A DNA stretch of 64,000 nt, taken from contig NZ_FNDS01000011.1 in assembly GCF_900099785.1 (NCBI RefSeq), positions 111,218 to 175,217 of the forward strand, read 5' to 3'. Position numbers and translations under genes: made by a program. Source of the DNA: Pseudomonas panipatensis. GTDB taxonomy: Bacteria > Pseudomonadota > Gammaproteobacteria > Pseudomonadales > Pseudomonadaceae. Below the pieces are notes generated by a model. It did no database searches, had not been told where the DNA came from, and saw nothing but the letters and a program-made list of their open reading frames with translations. This document shows positions 1-8,941 of the stretch, in pieces (the first letter of the stretch is position 1; the number at the start of each line of letters is the position of its first letter).

Positions 1-336
1 CTGGATGCCGTAGGTGGTCAGGTTGAAGAACCCGCCATCCTCCAGCGCGGCAGCGCCGCTGTCGTAGCCGACGCTGACCTTGTCGACTGCCTTGCTGGTC
101 AGTGGCCCCTTCACCTGGCCGGGAGCACCGCCAACCGCGGCCGTAGCCTGGTTGCCGGCGGCCAGCGCCAGGTTGTGGGCCGTGAACAGCTCCATGCCGA
201 TGTCCAGGTAGTCGCACCAGCGGTCAGCCGGTAGCGTCGTGCTGGCCAAGCCCAGCCAGAGGTTCACCGCGTAGTCGGGGTACTTCGTGACATCGGCGAA
301 CTCGGGGAAGTCCTGGCGGAACTTGGCAGCATCCAT
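1..336 (-). CDS. DUF4054-type phage head-completion protein (partial, runs off left edge)
   Basis: Minus-strand reading frame open from an ATG at 336 to base 1, so the C-terminus is missing. The N-terminus (FRQDFPEFADVTKYPD, then a helical stretch with ADRWCDYLDIGMELF) matches my knowledge of the DUF4054 family, small phage virion proteins encoded just after the major capsid and thought to act in head completion or head-tail joining. It follows the capsid and a small conserved phage protein on the same strand, the usual late-gene order. Family assignment is by recall of the motif, not by a search. Confidence 0.75.
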   Translation of the reverse strand, partial: MDAAKFRQDFPEFADVTKYPDYAVNLWLGLASTTLPADRWCDYLDIGMELFTAHNLALAAGNQATAAVGGAPGQVKGPLTSKAVDKVSVGYDSGAAALEDGGFFNLTTYGIQ

Positions 337-339
337 GGA

Positions 340-618
340 TCAGCTCTCGGTGGGTGCGTCGACTACCGGCTCGGCCGGGGCTTCAGGTTCAGCGGCGGGC
401 TCGGGCTCCGGCGCAAGCTGCTCGGCAGCCGGTTCCGGAGCGGCCGACGCAGCCTGCAGAGCCTTGGCCTGCTTGGCGGTCAGTGGCTCGCTGTGGGCAG
501 CGACATACCAGTGATCCGCCAGGTCGTCCTCGATCTCTTGCAGGCCCGCCTCGAACTCGCGCTTGGCGCCATCGGCGAGGGTCAGGATAAAGCCCGTCAG
601 CACGTTCAGGTACTTCAT
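340..618 (-). CDS. Small conserved phage protein (STY1053-like)
   Basis: 92 residues starting MKYLNVLTGFILTLADG, with the phrase DDLADHWYVAAHSE typical of small phage-associated proteins encoded between capsid and head-tail connector genes. The C-terminal half is a low-complexity Ala/Pro/Glu tail, probably disordered. It lies between the capsid gene and the DUF4054 gene on the same strand and is likely a virion or assembly accessory. No biochemical role is visible. Confidence 0.7.
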   Translation of the reverse strand: MKYLNVLTGFILTLADGAKREFEAGLQEIEDDLADHWYVAAHSEPLTAKQAKALQAASAAPEPAAEQLAPEPEPAAEPEAPAEPVVDAPTES

Positions 619-633
619 GCTCTGCTCCTCGGC

Positions 634-1635
634 TTAGATGCCGTCACGGTAGCCGATGGTTTCCGGGTAGACGAACTCTACACCGCCCAGACGACCGAAG
701 TAGGTGGTCAGCTGGTGGATGCCGCGGTACTCCAGCGGAGTGCGCTGCAGCGGAACCAGCGGGAAGCGCACGCGCTCCATGTCGTTGGTGTAGGCGATCA
801 TGCGGTCCTTGTTGGAGGCGCCTCGACCGGTCAGCCACTTCAGCGGCTGGATGTTCAGCGGCCGGCCATTGATGGAGTTCGACAGGCAGTTGATGCGCAG
901 GAACTCCAGCACCGAGATGTTACCGGCGGAGCTGATCAGGGTGCTTACCAGCAAGCTGTATTGCGTCGGCGGCAGGCGCAGCTCGCTCGGGCAGATAGCA
1001 AAAGCGGAGGCCGCCCATACGCTGTTCAGCAGCTCGTTCACATCGGCCAGGATGGTTTTGGGGTCGGTGGCCGACGACCAGTTGCCGGTCACGGCGTTCG
1101 AGACGTTGGTTACCAACGCACCGTTGACCAGGCCGGTCAGGCCCAGGCCGGAGTCGCCGATGTAGACCTGCTCGTCGACGTCCATCTGGTACTTGAGCTG
1201 CATGCCCTTGAACTTCTGCTGGTCGACGGGACGACCGAGCTTCTGGGCGGACTCGAGTTCCGGGATGGTCCAGCCGAGCTGCATGCCCCACAGGTTCAGC
1301 GGGGTAGCGGTCTTGCCGATGTCCAGGGCGATGCCAGCGATGGCGTTGGTGTCCTTGCCGATCCAGCTCTTGCCGTTCGGGCTGGGACCGCCAGCGGCAG
1401 CGAAGCTGGAGTTGGTGAAGGACGACATCTCGTCGGCGATGCTGACATCCTCGCGCAGCTGGATGTCACGCGACCAGGTCACGGACGCCAGCGGCTCGTG
1501 GAGGTTCTGGTCCAGACGCTCCAGCTCGCCGATCAGGAATACACCGGCGGAGTCGATGGTCTGGCGGTCGAAGGTCATCAGACCGTCGCGGGTGTACGCA
1601 CGCTTGATAGCGCGCGGCAGGATCAGGTTGCTCAT
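634..1635 (-). CDS. Major capsid protein, DUF2184 family
   Basis: 333 residues if the ATG at 1635 (MSNLILPRAIKRAY) is used; an in-frame upstream extension to 1791 overlaps the preceding gene and lacks family-like sequence. The length and central features (EQVYIGDSGLGLTG, a LRLPPTQYSLL segment, a C-terminal YRGIHQLTTYFGRLGGVEF) fit DUF2184 phage major capsid proteins. It forms the icosahedral shell and follows the cement protein and DUF2213 protease genes, the normal head-module order. Function is by family recall and gene order. Confidence 0.82.
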   Translation of the reverse strand: MSNLILPRAIKRAYTRDGLMTFDRQTIDSAGVFLIGELERLDQNLHEPLASVTWSRDIQLREDVSIADEMSSFTNSSFAAAGGPSPNGKSWIGKDTNAIAGIALDIGKTATPLNLWGMQLGWTIPELESAQKLGRPVDQQKFKGMQLKYQMDVDEQVYIGDSGLGLTGLVNGALVTNVSNAVTGNWSSATDPKTILADVNELLNSVWAASAFAICPSELRLPPTQYSLLVSTLISSAGNISVLEFLRINCLSNSINGRPLNIQPLKWLTGRGASNKDRMIAYTNDMERVRFPLVPLQRTPLEYRGIHQLTTYFGRLGGVEFVYPETIGYRDGI

Positions 1636-1648
1636 CGAGCTATCTCCG

Positions 1649-2146
1649 TCAGATGTTGTAGGCGATTTCGACGTTCCCGGCAGCATCGGCAGCAGCCAGG
1701 AAGATCGCGCCAGTGATGGCGATGGTGTTGGTGGAGTCGGCAGCCGCCTCGATGCCGCCGATGGGCTTGCCGGCGGCAGCCGCGGCGACACGCACGTACA
1801 CCTGGCCGTTCATGGCCGGGGTGCCGGCGTTGTTCTTCACGGTCATGTAGCCGCGACGCAGGGCGTTACCGATGCCGGCGCCCTGTGGCGGAGTGGAGGT
1901 GCCCAGCGGGTCGGAGGCAGCGCCACCGGTGGCCGGGTATGGCCGCACGTACAGGCCGTACACGGCAGTCGCGGCATCACCAGCGCCGACCGGGATGAAC
2001 TTGCCGGAGACGATCTTGCCGAACAGGCCGAAGCCAGCGAACGGGTTCGCCGAATCGAGCAGCACCGACTCGATGGTGGACTGAGACGGGCGGCTTACGT
2101 CGCCCGGGATGCCCGAGGGCATGCGGTAAAGAATTGCGTTACCCAT
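1649..2146 (-). CDS. Structural cement (head decoration) protein
   Basis: 165 residues rich in Ala, Gly and short beta-prone segments. It begins MGNAILYRMPSGIPGDVSRP, a start shared by phage structural cement proteins that precede DUF2184 capsids, and contains GLYVRPYPATGG and TVKNNAGTPA. Such proteins bind the outside of the shell and stabilise it. It lies between the protease/scaffold gene and the capsid gene, which supports the role. No signal peptide or membrane segment is seen. Confidence 0.72.
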   Translation of the reverse strand: MGNAILYRMPSGIPGDVSRPSQSTIESVLLDSANPFAGFGLFGKIVSGKFIPVGAGDAATAVYGLYVRPYPATGGAASDPLGTSTPPQGAGIGNALRRGYMTVKNNAGTPAMNGQVYVRVAAAAAGKPIGGIEAAADSTNTIAITGAIFLAAADAAGNVEIAYNI

Positions 2147-2161
2147 GGAGAGGTTCCTCGA

Positions 2162-3484
2162 TTATTTGCGGCCTTGGCCATTCCAGAACTCGCGATTGCG
2201 AGCGTTCATGGCGGCCACGTCGCCGGGACGCCCGAAGTCTTTGGTGGAGATCGCCGAGCGAGCGCCGGCGGCGTTGTTACGGGCCTTGATCAGCTCGGAA
2301 GAGCCGATGAAGGCGCTGGCCACCTGGTCGGCGGTGAGCTTTTCCAGGGGCTTACCGAGCAGGAACGGCTCGACAGCGGCCTTGCCGTCCTCGGTCTGCA
2401 TGGCCTTGCCCAAGGCGGCGCGCTGGCAGGCGCAGACATGGTCTTCGGTCTTCGCCTTGGCATCGCGGGTCGGGAAGGTGATACCGGGGACCAGGATCTC
2501 GGCACGGGAACGAAGGTCGGACATCGCCGCGGCGTCGCCGGTGTAGGTCTTGCCGGCAGCATCGGGGTTGTGAGTGGCTTCCTCGGCTTCGAGGATGTCG
2601 TCCTCGGTTTCCTTCTTCTCCGATTCGTCGTCTTCGTCCTCGGTTTCTTTCTTCTCGGCTTCCATGTCGCCGACGCGCTTGGTCAGCGCCTTGATGTCGG
2701 CCGACAGCGCGCGGATGGCATCGAGGGTCGCGGAGTCGCCGGTCTTGGCTTTCTCCTTGCCCTCTTCTTCCTCCTCCGACTCCTCGTCGGCGGTGGCGGC
2801 CTTGGCTTCTTCCAGGGCTTCTTCCAGGGCTTCCGCATCGTTGGCGCGGAAGGCGGTCATGATGCGATCCCAGACCGTGCGGCGGCCTTTCGGCTTGGCG
2901 GCGTCTTTGGTTTTCATATCGTCGGAGTCTCCAATTGCACATCGCGGGCCGCAGCGGCCTCGCGCTACCAGGGCTACGTGGTTGCCCACGATGTTGAGCT
3001 GGCGACCGCGACCGGTAGCCAACTGTTCGTAGTCCGCCTCATACCCGCAGCTGACCTCGCGCAGGCCGTCGCGGACCTCGCTGATGGCGTCTGCGTCGGT
3101 GATGAGCAGGTCGGCGAGCATTAGGTCCTGCTCGACGCCTTCGCCCCGGCGGACGTTCTGGGTGATGCCGACGCTCAGCTGCCGCCAGTTCTGCGGGGTC
3201 ACGAAGTCGTCGGGGTGATTCAGCGTGACCGGCTTGCCTTCGAAGCTGGCCAACGTCTCGGCGCGGAATACCTCGTCGGCGTTGCGCTCGATGACGATCT
3301 CGCCCGCGTAGCTGGCGTCGACCGGCACTTCACCTTCGGCATAGAGGAGCGTTCCGGTGCGCGCGATCGGGACCGACTCGCACAGCAGAAAGCCCTCGGG
3401 GGTCATTCGCTGCCTGGGACTCAGGTATTCGGGCGTGAACCAGCGCGCGGCTTCGTCTCGCGTATGCACTCGCATGGCATGCAC
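2162..3484 (-). CDS. DUF2213 prohead protease/scaffold-type protein
   Basis: 440 residues; a start nine bases downstream (MRVHTRDEA at 3475) is equally possible. The N-terminal ~185 residues look like DUF2213 (EGFLLCESVPIARTGTLLY, FEGKPVTLNHPDDFV, LREVSCGYEADYE, NHVALVARGRCG), regarded as a prohead protease. This is followed by a highly acidic, coiled-coil-like middle (about 215-310) and a C-terminal segment, as expected for a scaffold. An internal ATG (MKTKDAAKPKGRR, near residue 190) could give a separate scaffold product. It precedes the cement and capsid genes. Confidence 0.75.
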   Translation of the reverse strand: MHAMRVHTRDEAARWFTPEYLSPRQRMTPEGFLLCESVPIARTGTLLYAEGEVPVDASYAGEIVIERNADEVFRAETLASFEGKPVTLNHPDDFVTPQNWRQLSVGITQNVRRGEGVEQDLMLADLLITDADAISEVRDGLREVSCGYEADYEQLATGRGRQLNIVGNHVALVARGRCGPRCAIGDSDDMKTKDAAKPKGRRTVWDRIMTAFRANDAEALEEALEEAKAATADEESEEEEEGKEKAKTGDSATLDAIRALSADIKALTKRVGDMEAEKKETEDEDDESEKKETEDDILEAEEATHNPDAAGKTYTGDAAAMSDLRSRAEILVPGITFPTRDAKAKTEDHVCACQRAALGKAMQTEDGKAAVEPFLLGKPLEKLTADQVASAFIGSSELIKARNNAAGARSAISTKDFGRPGDVAAMNARNREFWNGQGRK

Positions 3485-3513
3485 TCGTAAAAAACCCGCC
3501 AGGACGGCGGGTG

Positions 3514-4272
3514 CTATTCGGGGATCACTGGTTCAGGCCAGCACCTGCAGTTCGGCAGGCAGCCTGCGTGGCCGGTGAGCTTGTCCAGGGTGGGAGGCGA
3601 GGACCATGGAATAAACTTCCCTTCCATGGCCTTGTGCGAGCTGCGGACCGTGCCGTCGTGGGCGGTCCGCCAGATATAGCCTTCGCTGCCGGTCGCCTTG
3701 GCGCGTGCCTCGGTGAGCGTCGCCGCGGTGCGCGATACCTCGGTCCTGGCAATCAACTGGGCTCGACTGGCGGCCACCTCGCCGGAGCGCCGAATCTCCT
3801 TGGCGATCTCGTTCGCGCGGGTGGCGTCCTCTATGCCCTGCAGCGTCAGCTCGTGCACGCGCTGGGCGGCGTCGAGCGGGATGCTCTTGATGAGCGTCAC
3901 CTGCTCGCTGAGCAGCCCACGCATCGCGGTGCCGGTGTCGGCGTGCAGGATCTCGTCACGCAGCGCCTTGGACATCTCCTCGGTCCTCGCAGCCCAGGCC
4001 TTGCGGTCCTGCTGGTTGACCTCGGTGATCATCCTGGCGCCGGTGGCGATGGCCCAGTCGTTCAGTGCGTCTGCGTACTTGCGCAGGATCTGGCTGATGG
4101 TCGGCTCAGCCGACGGATCACCTGGCGGGAAGCCGTTGATGATCGCGCCGACCTGCCGCGCCACCTGGGTCAGGCTGCGCTGGTACTCACGCTCCGCTCG
4201 GCTGGTCCTGACCGGATTCCGGTTTTTCTTCCGGTCGATCGTTCGCATCTGGAGGGTCCAGGTCTTCGGCAC
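3514..4272 (-). CDS. Minor head protein, Mu gpF-like morphogenesis protein
   Basis: 252 residues; a start eight codons in (MRTIDRKKNRN) is possible. The C-terminal third carries the minor-head signature seen in phage Mu gpF-like proteins: QLIARTEVSRT, then EGYIWRTAHDGTVRSSHKAM, ending with a Cys/His cluster (GHAGCLPNCRCWPEP). These proteins sit at the portal vertex and help DNA injection or head assembly. The start overlaps the end of the portal gene by 86 bases in another frame, typical of dense phage late operons. Confidence 0.8.
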   Translation of the reverse strand: MPKTWTLQMRTIDRKKNRNPVRTSRAEREYQRSLTQVARQVGAIINGFPPGDPSAEPTISQILRKYADALNDWAIATGARMITEVNQQDRKAWAARTEEMSKALRDEILHADTGTAMRGLLSEQVTLIKSIPLDAAQRVHELTLQGIEDATRANEIAKEIRRSGEVAASRAQLIARTEVSRTAATLTEARAKATGSEGYIWRTAHDGTVRSSHKAMEGKFIPWSSPPTLDKLTGHAGCLPNCRCWPEPVIPE

Positions 4273-5659
4273 CAGGCGGCGGGTCGTTCTCCGCCTCCTC
4301 GATGTCCTCGTCGGTGATGTTCGACCAGAGGCCGGTGGTCTGGCTGGACTGGCGCAGTTCCTTCAGAGCCGTCGACCGTCCGATCAGCTGCGCCTCGTAG
4401 GCCTGCACGACCGACTGGGTGTCCTTGCTGGCGATGTCCGCCTTCTCGGTGTCGGTCAGTTGCCAGAGCGGGCGGAACTGGAAGTCCCAGCCATCCGGCA
4501 TAGGCTTTCCCAGCACCGAGCGCGAAGCCACTTCAAGCAGCGTGGTCATGCCGGGCCGCAGGTCGCGGTCCTGCCAGGCGGCCACGTTGTCGTAGTAGGT
4601 GCGCAGGTCGCTGTCGCCGGAGCTGTTCAAGCCTCCCGGTGACTGCCCGAACAGGCGCACCAGGGGAATCTGCAGCGCGCCGGACAACTCCTCACCGAAG
4701 CTGAGCTTGAGCTCGGCCAGGCCGGAGAAGGTGTACTGGTGCGCCTCGAACTCGTCCGAAGCATCCATGAGGGTCATGCCCTCGTTGGACTGATACTGCC
4801 GGATCAGGTCGATCTGCTTGACGACGGCCTCGAAGGCCTTGCCGCCGGTGGCGATCAGCTCGCGGAGCTTCTCGATCTTGTAGGTGCGCAGGTGCGCCTT
4901 GTAGGCCAACTGGGCAGCGCCCGCGCTGACGCTATCGAAGGAGATCAGGCGATCCCACAGGCGCTCCAGCACCGACTGACCCCAGCCGTTCTCGGCGATA
5001 CGCTGCCAGTAGGGAAGCTGCACGCCCTCAAGGCGAATGACCCGGCTGTAGTGGATGCGCTGGTTGATCAGCGCCTGGGCATCCGCAACCACGGTGTAGA
5101 ACTTCGGCTTGCCCAGGTTCGGGCCGAGCTCGGTAACTAGGTTCTCCAGCGACGGCTGCACCAACCAGCGGTCCAGCACCAGCAGGCCCTTGAACTGGTC
5201 TTTGCCGATGCTATCCAGGCGCAGCGGGGTGCTGACGTCTTGGCCGTCGATCAGCATCACGGCGATCGAGCCGCCGTAGAGGCGCGACCACTTCACGTTG
5301 TCGCAGAGCTGGTTCCAGATCTGCAGGCGCTCCAGGGACTGGTTCAGCTTGTCCTTGTCCTCGGGCTTCATGTCGGACACGAGTTCAATGCCCGCCCGGG
5401 TCATGTCCTGGGCGACCAGATCCACGGCCATGCCGGCGAGCCAGCTGGAGCGATAGACGGCCTCCATCTGCACGCGGTTGCGGCTGACCAGGTCGAAGCC
5501 GTACTGGCTCGCGTTGTTCTGGTTCGCGGTGCCAAGGCCGACGCGCGCGGCGAAGTTCTGGAAGCTGTCCGCGGTGACGAACGACTTCCGCGCCCGGTCG
5601 GTGTCGTGGGTGATCCGGGCTGCCAGGCGCTGCTGTTGCCGTGCGTTCTTCTTGCTCAT
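4187..5659 (-). CDS. Phage portal protein (DUF1073 / portal_3 type)
   Basis: 490 residues, a normal portal length. Family landmarks include the YRSSWLAGMAVDLVAQDMTR segment near residue 90, WSRLYGGSIAVMLIDG near 145, QIPLVRLFGQSPGGLNSSGD near 325 and DLRTYYDNVAAWQDR. Portal proteins form the dodecameric ring through which DNA is packaged and ejected. The start overlaps the stop of the terminase gene by one base. DUF1073 proteins are sometimes database-labelled anti-CBASS Acb1 family; the size, motifs and position here argue for portal. Confidence 0.85.
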   Translation of the reverse strand: MSKKNARQQQRLAARITHDTDRARKSFVTADSFQNFAARVGLGTANQNNASQYGFDLVSRNRVQMEAVYRSSWLAGMAVDLVAQDMTRAGIELVSDMKPEDKDKLNQSLERLQIWNQLCDNVKWSRLYGGSIAVMLIDGQDVSTPLRLDSIGKDQFKGLLVLDRWLVQPSLENLVTELGPNLGKPKFYTVVADAQALINQRIHYSRVIRLEGVQLPYWQRIAENGWGQSVLERLWDRLISFDSVSAGAAQLAYKAHLRTYKIEKLRELIATGGKAFEAVVKQIDLIRQYQSNEGMTLMDASDEFEAHQYTFSGLAELKLSFGEELSGALQIPLVRLFGQSPGGLNSSGDSDLRTYYDNVAAWQDRDLRPGMTTLLEVASRSVLGKPMPDGWDFQFRPLWQLTDTEKADIASKDTQSVVQAYEAQLIGRSTALKELRQSSQTTGLWSNITDEDIEEAENDPPPGAEDLDPPDANDRPEEKPESGQDQPSGA

Positions 5660-7254
5660 CAGCCTGCCAGCCTGTTCCAGATGTCCAATGCTCGGGTTGC
5701 CGGCTGGTAGCAGATCATCACTGCATCAGCGTGGTTCGGCGATTTCGTGCCCTCGGGGGCCTTGTCGATAACGATCTTGCCCACCTGGTTGATGGTGTAG
5801 GTCGGCTGGGACAGCTCCATCGTCAGCGTCGAAAGCTCTGCCAGGTCTGGCGAGATGCTGATGATGTCGTCGGGGTTGAACTCCATTCCCTCGACCACGG
5901 CGCGGTAGGTCGCCTGGAAGCGCATGCGAAGCGCCCACCAGGCCTGCGCCTTGGCATTGGCGAAGAAGTCCTTGTTCTTGCGCTCCTTGACCATCTCGCC
6001 TTCGGGGTCAAAGACGGGGCCAGAGCCGCGGAAGGGTGAATCGTCGATCCGGCGCTTGCCTTCCTCGTGCCGGGCTTCGTTGATCACCCTGGCATCGCCG
6101 CGCACGCCGGCGCCAAGGCCATCAGCGTCGTAGTCGAAGCCCTCGTAGTTGCGCTCGTCGCAGATGGCGAAGCTCTTCACCACCGAGCCGTAGATGTCGC
6201 CACCCTTGCCGGACCACGACTCCAGGAAGTCCAGCAGGAAACCGTGTCGGCCAGCGAAGGCGTTCTTGTCCGCGCCCTCGTCGGCCACGTCCATAGCGCC
6301 GCGGCGCATGCCGGTCGGCTCGACGCCGAGCTTCAGGTGGGCTCCGATGGCGGCCTGCACCCAGGCGGACGGAATCACGACACCCTCGACCGAGGCCGAG
6401 TAGTTGATGTCGATCTCCTGCGCTACGACGACCGGGTCGAGGTCGTTGACCTGCTTGGCGTACCAGGCGTCGTCCTTCCGGGGGTCATCCCGCCAGTGGA
6501 AGGTGAAGACCTTGATCTTGCCGCCGTGCCGGCGCTGGGCGAACGAGTTGCCCATGCCGTTCGGCGTGGAGATGTCCTGCCGGCAGTTGGTGGTCGCCGA
6601 CAATGATGCGTCGACCAGCTGAGGCCGTTCCAGGAAGGCCGACTCGTCGACGATGTAGAAACTGGAGCGGTCGCCGCGGCCGATGCCGTCGCCGGACTCG
6701 CCGGTGATCACCGAGTCGGTGTCGGGGAACATGATCCGCATGTGCGGCGCGTGCTTGCTTGAGTCCCATCCGCCGCGGAATTCTGCCGGCAGCAGGCGCA
6801 TGAACTCGCGTGCCTTCCAGAACAGGCTCTTGGGGGAGCCGATCTTGTCGACGTACTCCTCCTTGCGGGAGCCGAAACCGACGACCACGCCGTGGTGGAA
6901 CAGGCACACCGTGTCAGCCAGGCCGACTGTGAGCCACGACATTCCCATGTCGCGGGTCTTCTCGGTGATGCCAGGCTCCTGCGATCTCCAGCGATCCATG
7001 AACCAGTCGACCCACTCCTCCTGCTTCGGGAACAGCAGGAAGGGGATCATCGCCGGCAAGCCACGCTCGACGTTGCGCGGGTCGAATGTCATGCCCCAGT
7101 CGATGATGAACTGGGCCGGGTTGTCCCGGTAGAACAGCTTCAGCGCCGATAGGGCGCTGGGATTCTCCCGAATGCGCCGCAGTCGCTCCACCCTCCACTC
7201 GAACACCTGGACATAGTCCGGCTTTCGGAAGTCGAAGGGGAATGGGATGGGCAT
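5659..7254 (-). CDS. Terminase large subunit
   Basis: 531 residues. The N-terminal ATPase half has a Walker-A-like segment [11 protein letters not shown] (about 98-108) and a Walker B region [13 protein letters not shown] (about 198). The C-terminal nuclease half contains acidic positions in [15 protein letters not shown] and [12 protein letters not shown], as expected for the RNase-H-like headful nuclease. It pumps and cuts phage DNA with the small subunit, whose gene overlaps its start by one base, and the portal follows. Confidence is high from motifs and order. Confidence 0.9.
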   Translation of the reverse strand: MPIPFPFDFRKPDYVQVFEWRVERLRRIRENPSALSALKLFYRDNPAQFIIDWGMTFDPRNVERGLPAMIPFLLFPKQEEWVDWFMDRWRSQEPGITEKTRDMGMSWLTVGLADTVCLFHHGVVVGFGSRKEEYVDKIGSPKSLFWKAREFMRLLPAEFRGGWDSSKHAPHMRIMFPDTDSVITGESGDGIGRGDRSSFYIVDESAFLERPQLVDASLSATTNCRQDISTPNGMGNSFAQRRHGGKIKVFTFHWRDDPRKDDAWYAKQVNDLDPVVVAQEIDINYSASVEGVVIPSAWVQAAIGAHLKLGVEPTGMRRGAMDVADEGADKNAFAGRHGFLLDFLESWSGKGGDIYGSVVKSFAICDERNYEGFDYDADGLGAGVRGDARVINEARHEEGKRRIDDSPFRGSGPVFDPEGEMVKERKNKDFFANAKAQAWWALRMRFQATYRAVVEGMEFNPDDIISISPDLAELSTLTMELSQPTYTINQVGKIVIDKAPEGTKSPNHADAVMICYQPATRALDIWNRLAG

Positions 7255-7811
7255 CAGGGGGTCATCAGCTGCTGGTAAATCTTCGCGGCCTCCTGCGGAT
7301 CGGTGACCGTGGTCACGGTCTGAATTGGGCCGCCGTTCTTGCCTGTGACCGCCAGGTTGTCCGTGAACATGCCGAAGTGGCGCCCCAGCAGTTCCAGGTT
7401 CTTCACCTTGTCAGGCCACTTGATCTTCTTGAGGATGCCGACGGCGGAGCGCTCTTCTCCGCGCCCTTCGAACATCTCGGCCAGGTCAAAGCCGCTCAGG
7501 TACTGGCGCCACACGCGAGGCCATTGGCTGACCGGCTTCAACTCCATGTCGTCCGTCATGATGTCCAGGACGTCCATCTGGTCGATCTCGACCATCCGGC
7601 GGAGCACGTAGTCGGCGTCGATCTGTGTCCGCTGCGAGCGCTCCACCTGGGCCGCGCTGATGGCTTCAGCGACGGCAGGCTTGCGCAGCAGCTGCGATCC
7701 AATCTCGGAGGCGCGCCGCTTGCTATAGCCGGCCCGGATCGCGGCCTGGGTAGCGTTGAGGTCGACCAGGTACTCGTCGACGAAGCGGCGCTGTTTGTCT
7801 GTCAGCGCCAT
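7254..7811 (-). CDS. Terminase small subunit
   Basis: 185 residues. The N-terminus ([27 protein letters not shown]) is the classic terminase_2 small-subunit signature: a helix-turn-helix that recognises the packaging site. It is translated directly before the large terminase with a one-base overlap. The centre ([17 protein letters not shown]) and [16 protein letters not shown] also fit the family. Confidence 0.92.
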   Translation of the reverse strand: MALTDKQRRFVDEYLVDLNATQAAIRAGYSKRRASEIGSQLLRKPAVAEAISAAQVERSQRTQIDADYVLRRMVEIDQMDVLDIMTDDMELKPVSQWPRVWRQYLSGFDLAEMFEGRGEERSAVGILKKIKWPDKVKNLELLGRHFGMFTDNLAVTGKNGGPIQTVTTVTDPQEAAKIYQQLMTP

Positions 7812-7910
7812 CGTGTCGCACCCTCAAACAATGAAAAATTGGCGGAGCCCCTTGAAAGGCTTCAAGTCGACATCACATCCATCTTTCACCATCAACAAAA
7901 GGAAGCTGTG

Positions 7911-8123
7911 ATGTCTCTCTCCCCTCTGGGCCATGCCATTTTTTACGCATCCGAAAGTCAGAACGATAACGCCTCGTCCCGCCGCGCCTATGCCGTTGCC
8001 GCTGCTGCAGAACTGGTAGCGGCAAAGCTTAACGGCGGCAGCGTCAGCGGAAACGCCCGTGATTACTCGGAACATCTGAGCGCAATCGCAGACAGCATCC
8101 AGGAAGCATTGAAAAAGGCATGA
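7911..8123 (+). CDS. Small phage protein of unknown function, opposite to the late genes
   Basis: 70 residues beginning MSLSPLGHAIFYASES, Ala-rich and predicted helical, with no membrane segment or known motif. AAAAGGAAG precedes the ATG as a reasonable ribosome site. It stands alone on the plus strand between the small terminase and the second holin-like gene, both on the minus strand, so it needs its own promoter and could act as a moron. I do not recognise the family. Confidence 0.6.
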   Translation: MSLSPLGHAIFYASESQNDNASSRRAYAVAAAAELVAAKLNGGSVSGNARDYSEHLSAIADSIQEALKKA

Positions 8124-8138
8124 ACAACCGGGCCGCAC

Positions 8139-8438
8139 TTAGATGCGGCCCTTTCCCCTCCGCTCCACCCCGTTCCAATGCCAGTCGTGCTGGAAGATTT
8201 CGTGCCGGTGGGCCCATGCGTACAGAACGACGCCGGCATGCAACAGAACGCTCCAGGGGCTCACAACCGAGCCGCGAGCAAGCTCCCACAGCAGCCCGAA
8301 GGCGCCGATGGCAACCAGGTAAAACGACAGGCTCAGCACGGGATGCTCAAACAAGTGGACAGCGCGCAGGAACTCCAGCGCGGCGAGAACCACAAGAATG
8401 CATAGCACGGCGTCCAGGCCCATGAGGATGGAAGTCAT
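8139..8438 (-). CDS. Small membrane protein, holin/antiholin candidate
   Basis: 99 residues starting at the ATG at 8438 (MTSILMGLDAVLCIL). Three hydrophobic segments (about 5-22, 31-48, 56-72) are followed by a charged, aromatic C-terminus ending RRGKGRI, the general layout of a phage holin. It starts two bases after the stop of the other membrane gene (8441-8764), so the two are probably translationally coupled as a holin pair. No endolysin gene is visible nearby in the window. Confidence 0.6.
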   Translation of the reverse strand: MTSILMGLDAVLCILVVLAALEFLRAVHLFEHPVLSLSFYLVAIGAFGLLWELARGSVVSPWSVLLHAGVVLYAWAHRHEIFQHDWHWNGVERRGKGRI

Positions 8439-8440
8439 GG

Positions 8441-8764
8441 TCAGGCACCTCCGACAGGCAGGAAGCGCTCCGCTGCGGCTTTCAGGCCCGGAATGATGTT
8501 CATCGCCAACAGGCCGATGGTAAAGGCCACGCCGCACAGGAAGCGATCGTCCGTGGGCATCTGATACTTCTGCCCGAGCCACCATGCCAGCGGGGCTGTC
8601 CAGTAGTAGGCGCAGCCGAATCCGGTGAGCACTGCCGCGACAGCCTGCTTGCGGGTCAATCCCTTCAGGAACGACAGCGAGAGGATCGCTCCGCCGAAGC
8701 CGGCGATAGCGATGCCGTACTTCGCGAGCACGGCGCTACCGCCAAACGTCGTGGTCGGTTCCAT
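8441..8764 (-). CDS. Holin-like membrane protein
   Basis: 107 residues from the ATG at 8764 (MEPTTTFGGSAVLAKYG). Hydrophobic segments at about 15-32, 42-62 and 76-92 are separated by short charged turns, consistent with a three-segment phage holin. It is the first gene after a strong minus-strand terminator at 8831-8857, the place where lysis genes begin in lambda-type phages. An upstream in-frame extension to 8812 is not needed. Which of the two membrane proteins is holin and which antiholin cannot be told. Confidence 0.62.
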   Translation of the reverse strand: MEPTTTFGGSAVLAKYGIAIAGFGGAILSLSFLKGLTRKQAVAAVLTGFGCAYYWTAPLAWWLGQKYQMPTDDRFLCGVAFTIGLLAMNIIPGLKAAAERFLPVGGA

Positions 8765-8830
8765 CGGGGATCTCCAGGAAGAAAACGCCCGGTGACGTAC
8801 AAGGCCGGGCAAGCGCCGGAGCGCAGAAAC

Positions 8831-8857
8831 GAAAAACCCCGGCGCAGTGGCCGGGGT
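8831..8857 (-). terminator. Intrinsic terminator ahead of the late genes (tR'-like)
   Basis: Read on the minus strand, an eight-base perfect stem ACCCCGGC/GCCGGGGT (8850-8857 and 8836-8843, six-base loop) is followed directly by a T run. It lies between the 290-residue gene and the holins, so late transcription must be antiterminated to pass it. Confidence 0.75.
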
Positions 8858-8911
8858 CTCGGAAGGTGTTTGTGCTTGGGGTGTAGCTATGCACGATGGC
8901 GAAACAGTACC

Positions 8912-8941
8912 GAAATGCTCTTCAACTCGTCAAGCGACCTG
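8912..8941 (-). promoter_or_regulatory. Possible late (pR'-like) promoter
   Basis: On the minus strand a TTGACG box (about 8936-8941) lies about 18 bases before TACTGT. Only the -35 is good. Its place just upstream of the terminator at 8831-8857 is that of a late promoter with a terminated leader. Weak call. Confidence 0.3.

Noticed and set aside
493..1716. Long plus-strand open frame of over 400 codons opposite the capsid gene
   Set aside because: It is the antisense shadow of the capsid and neighbouring genes; the composition is Val/Gly/Arg-rich noise and it has no family features.
4187..5659. Anti-CBASS (Acb1) function for the DUF1073 protein
   Set aside because: Length, motifs and position between terminase and minor head protein are those of a portal; Acb1 is a much smaller nuclease.
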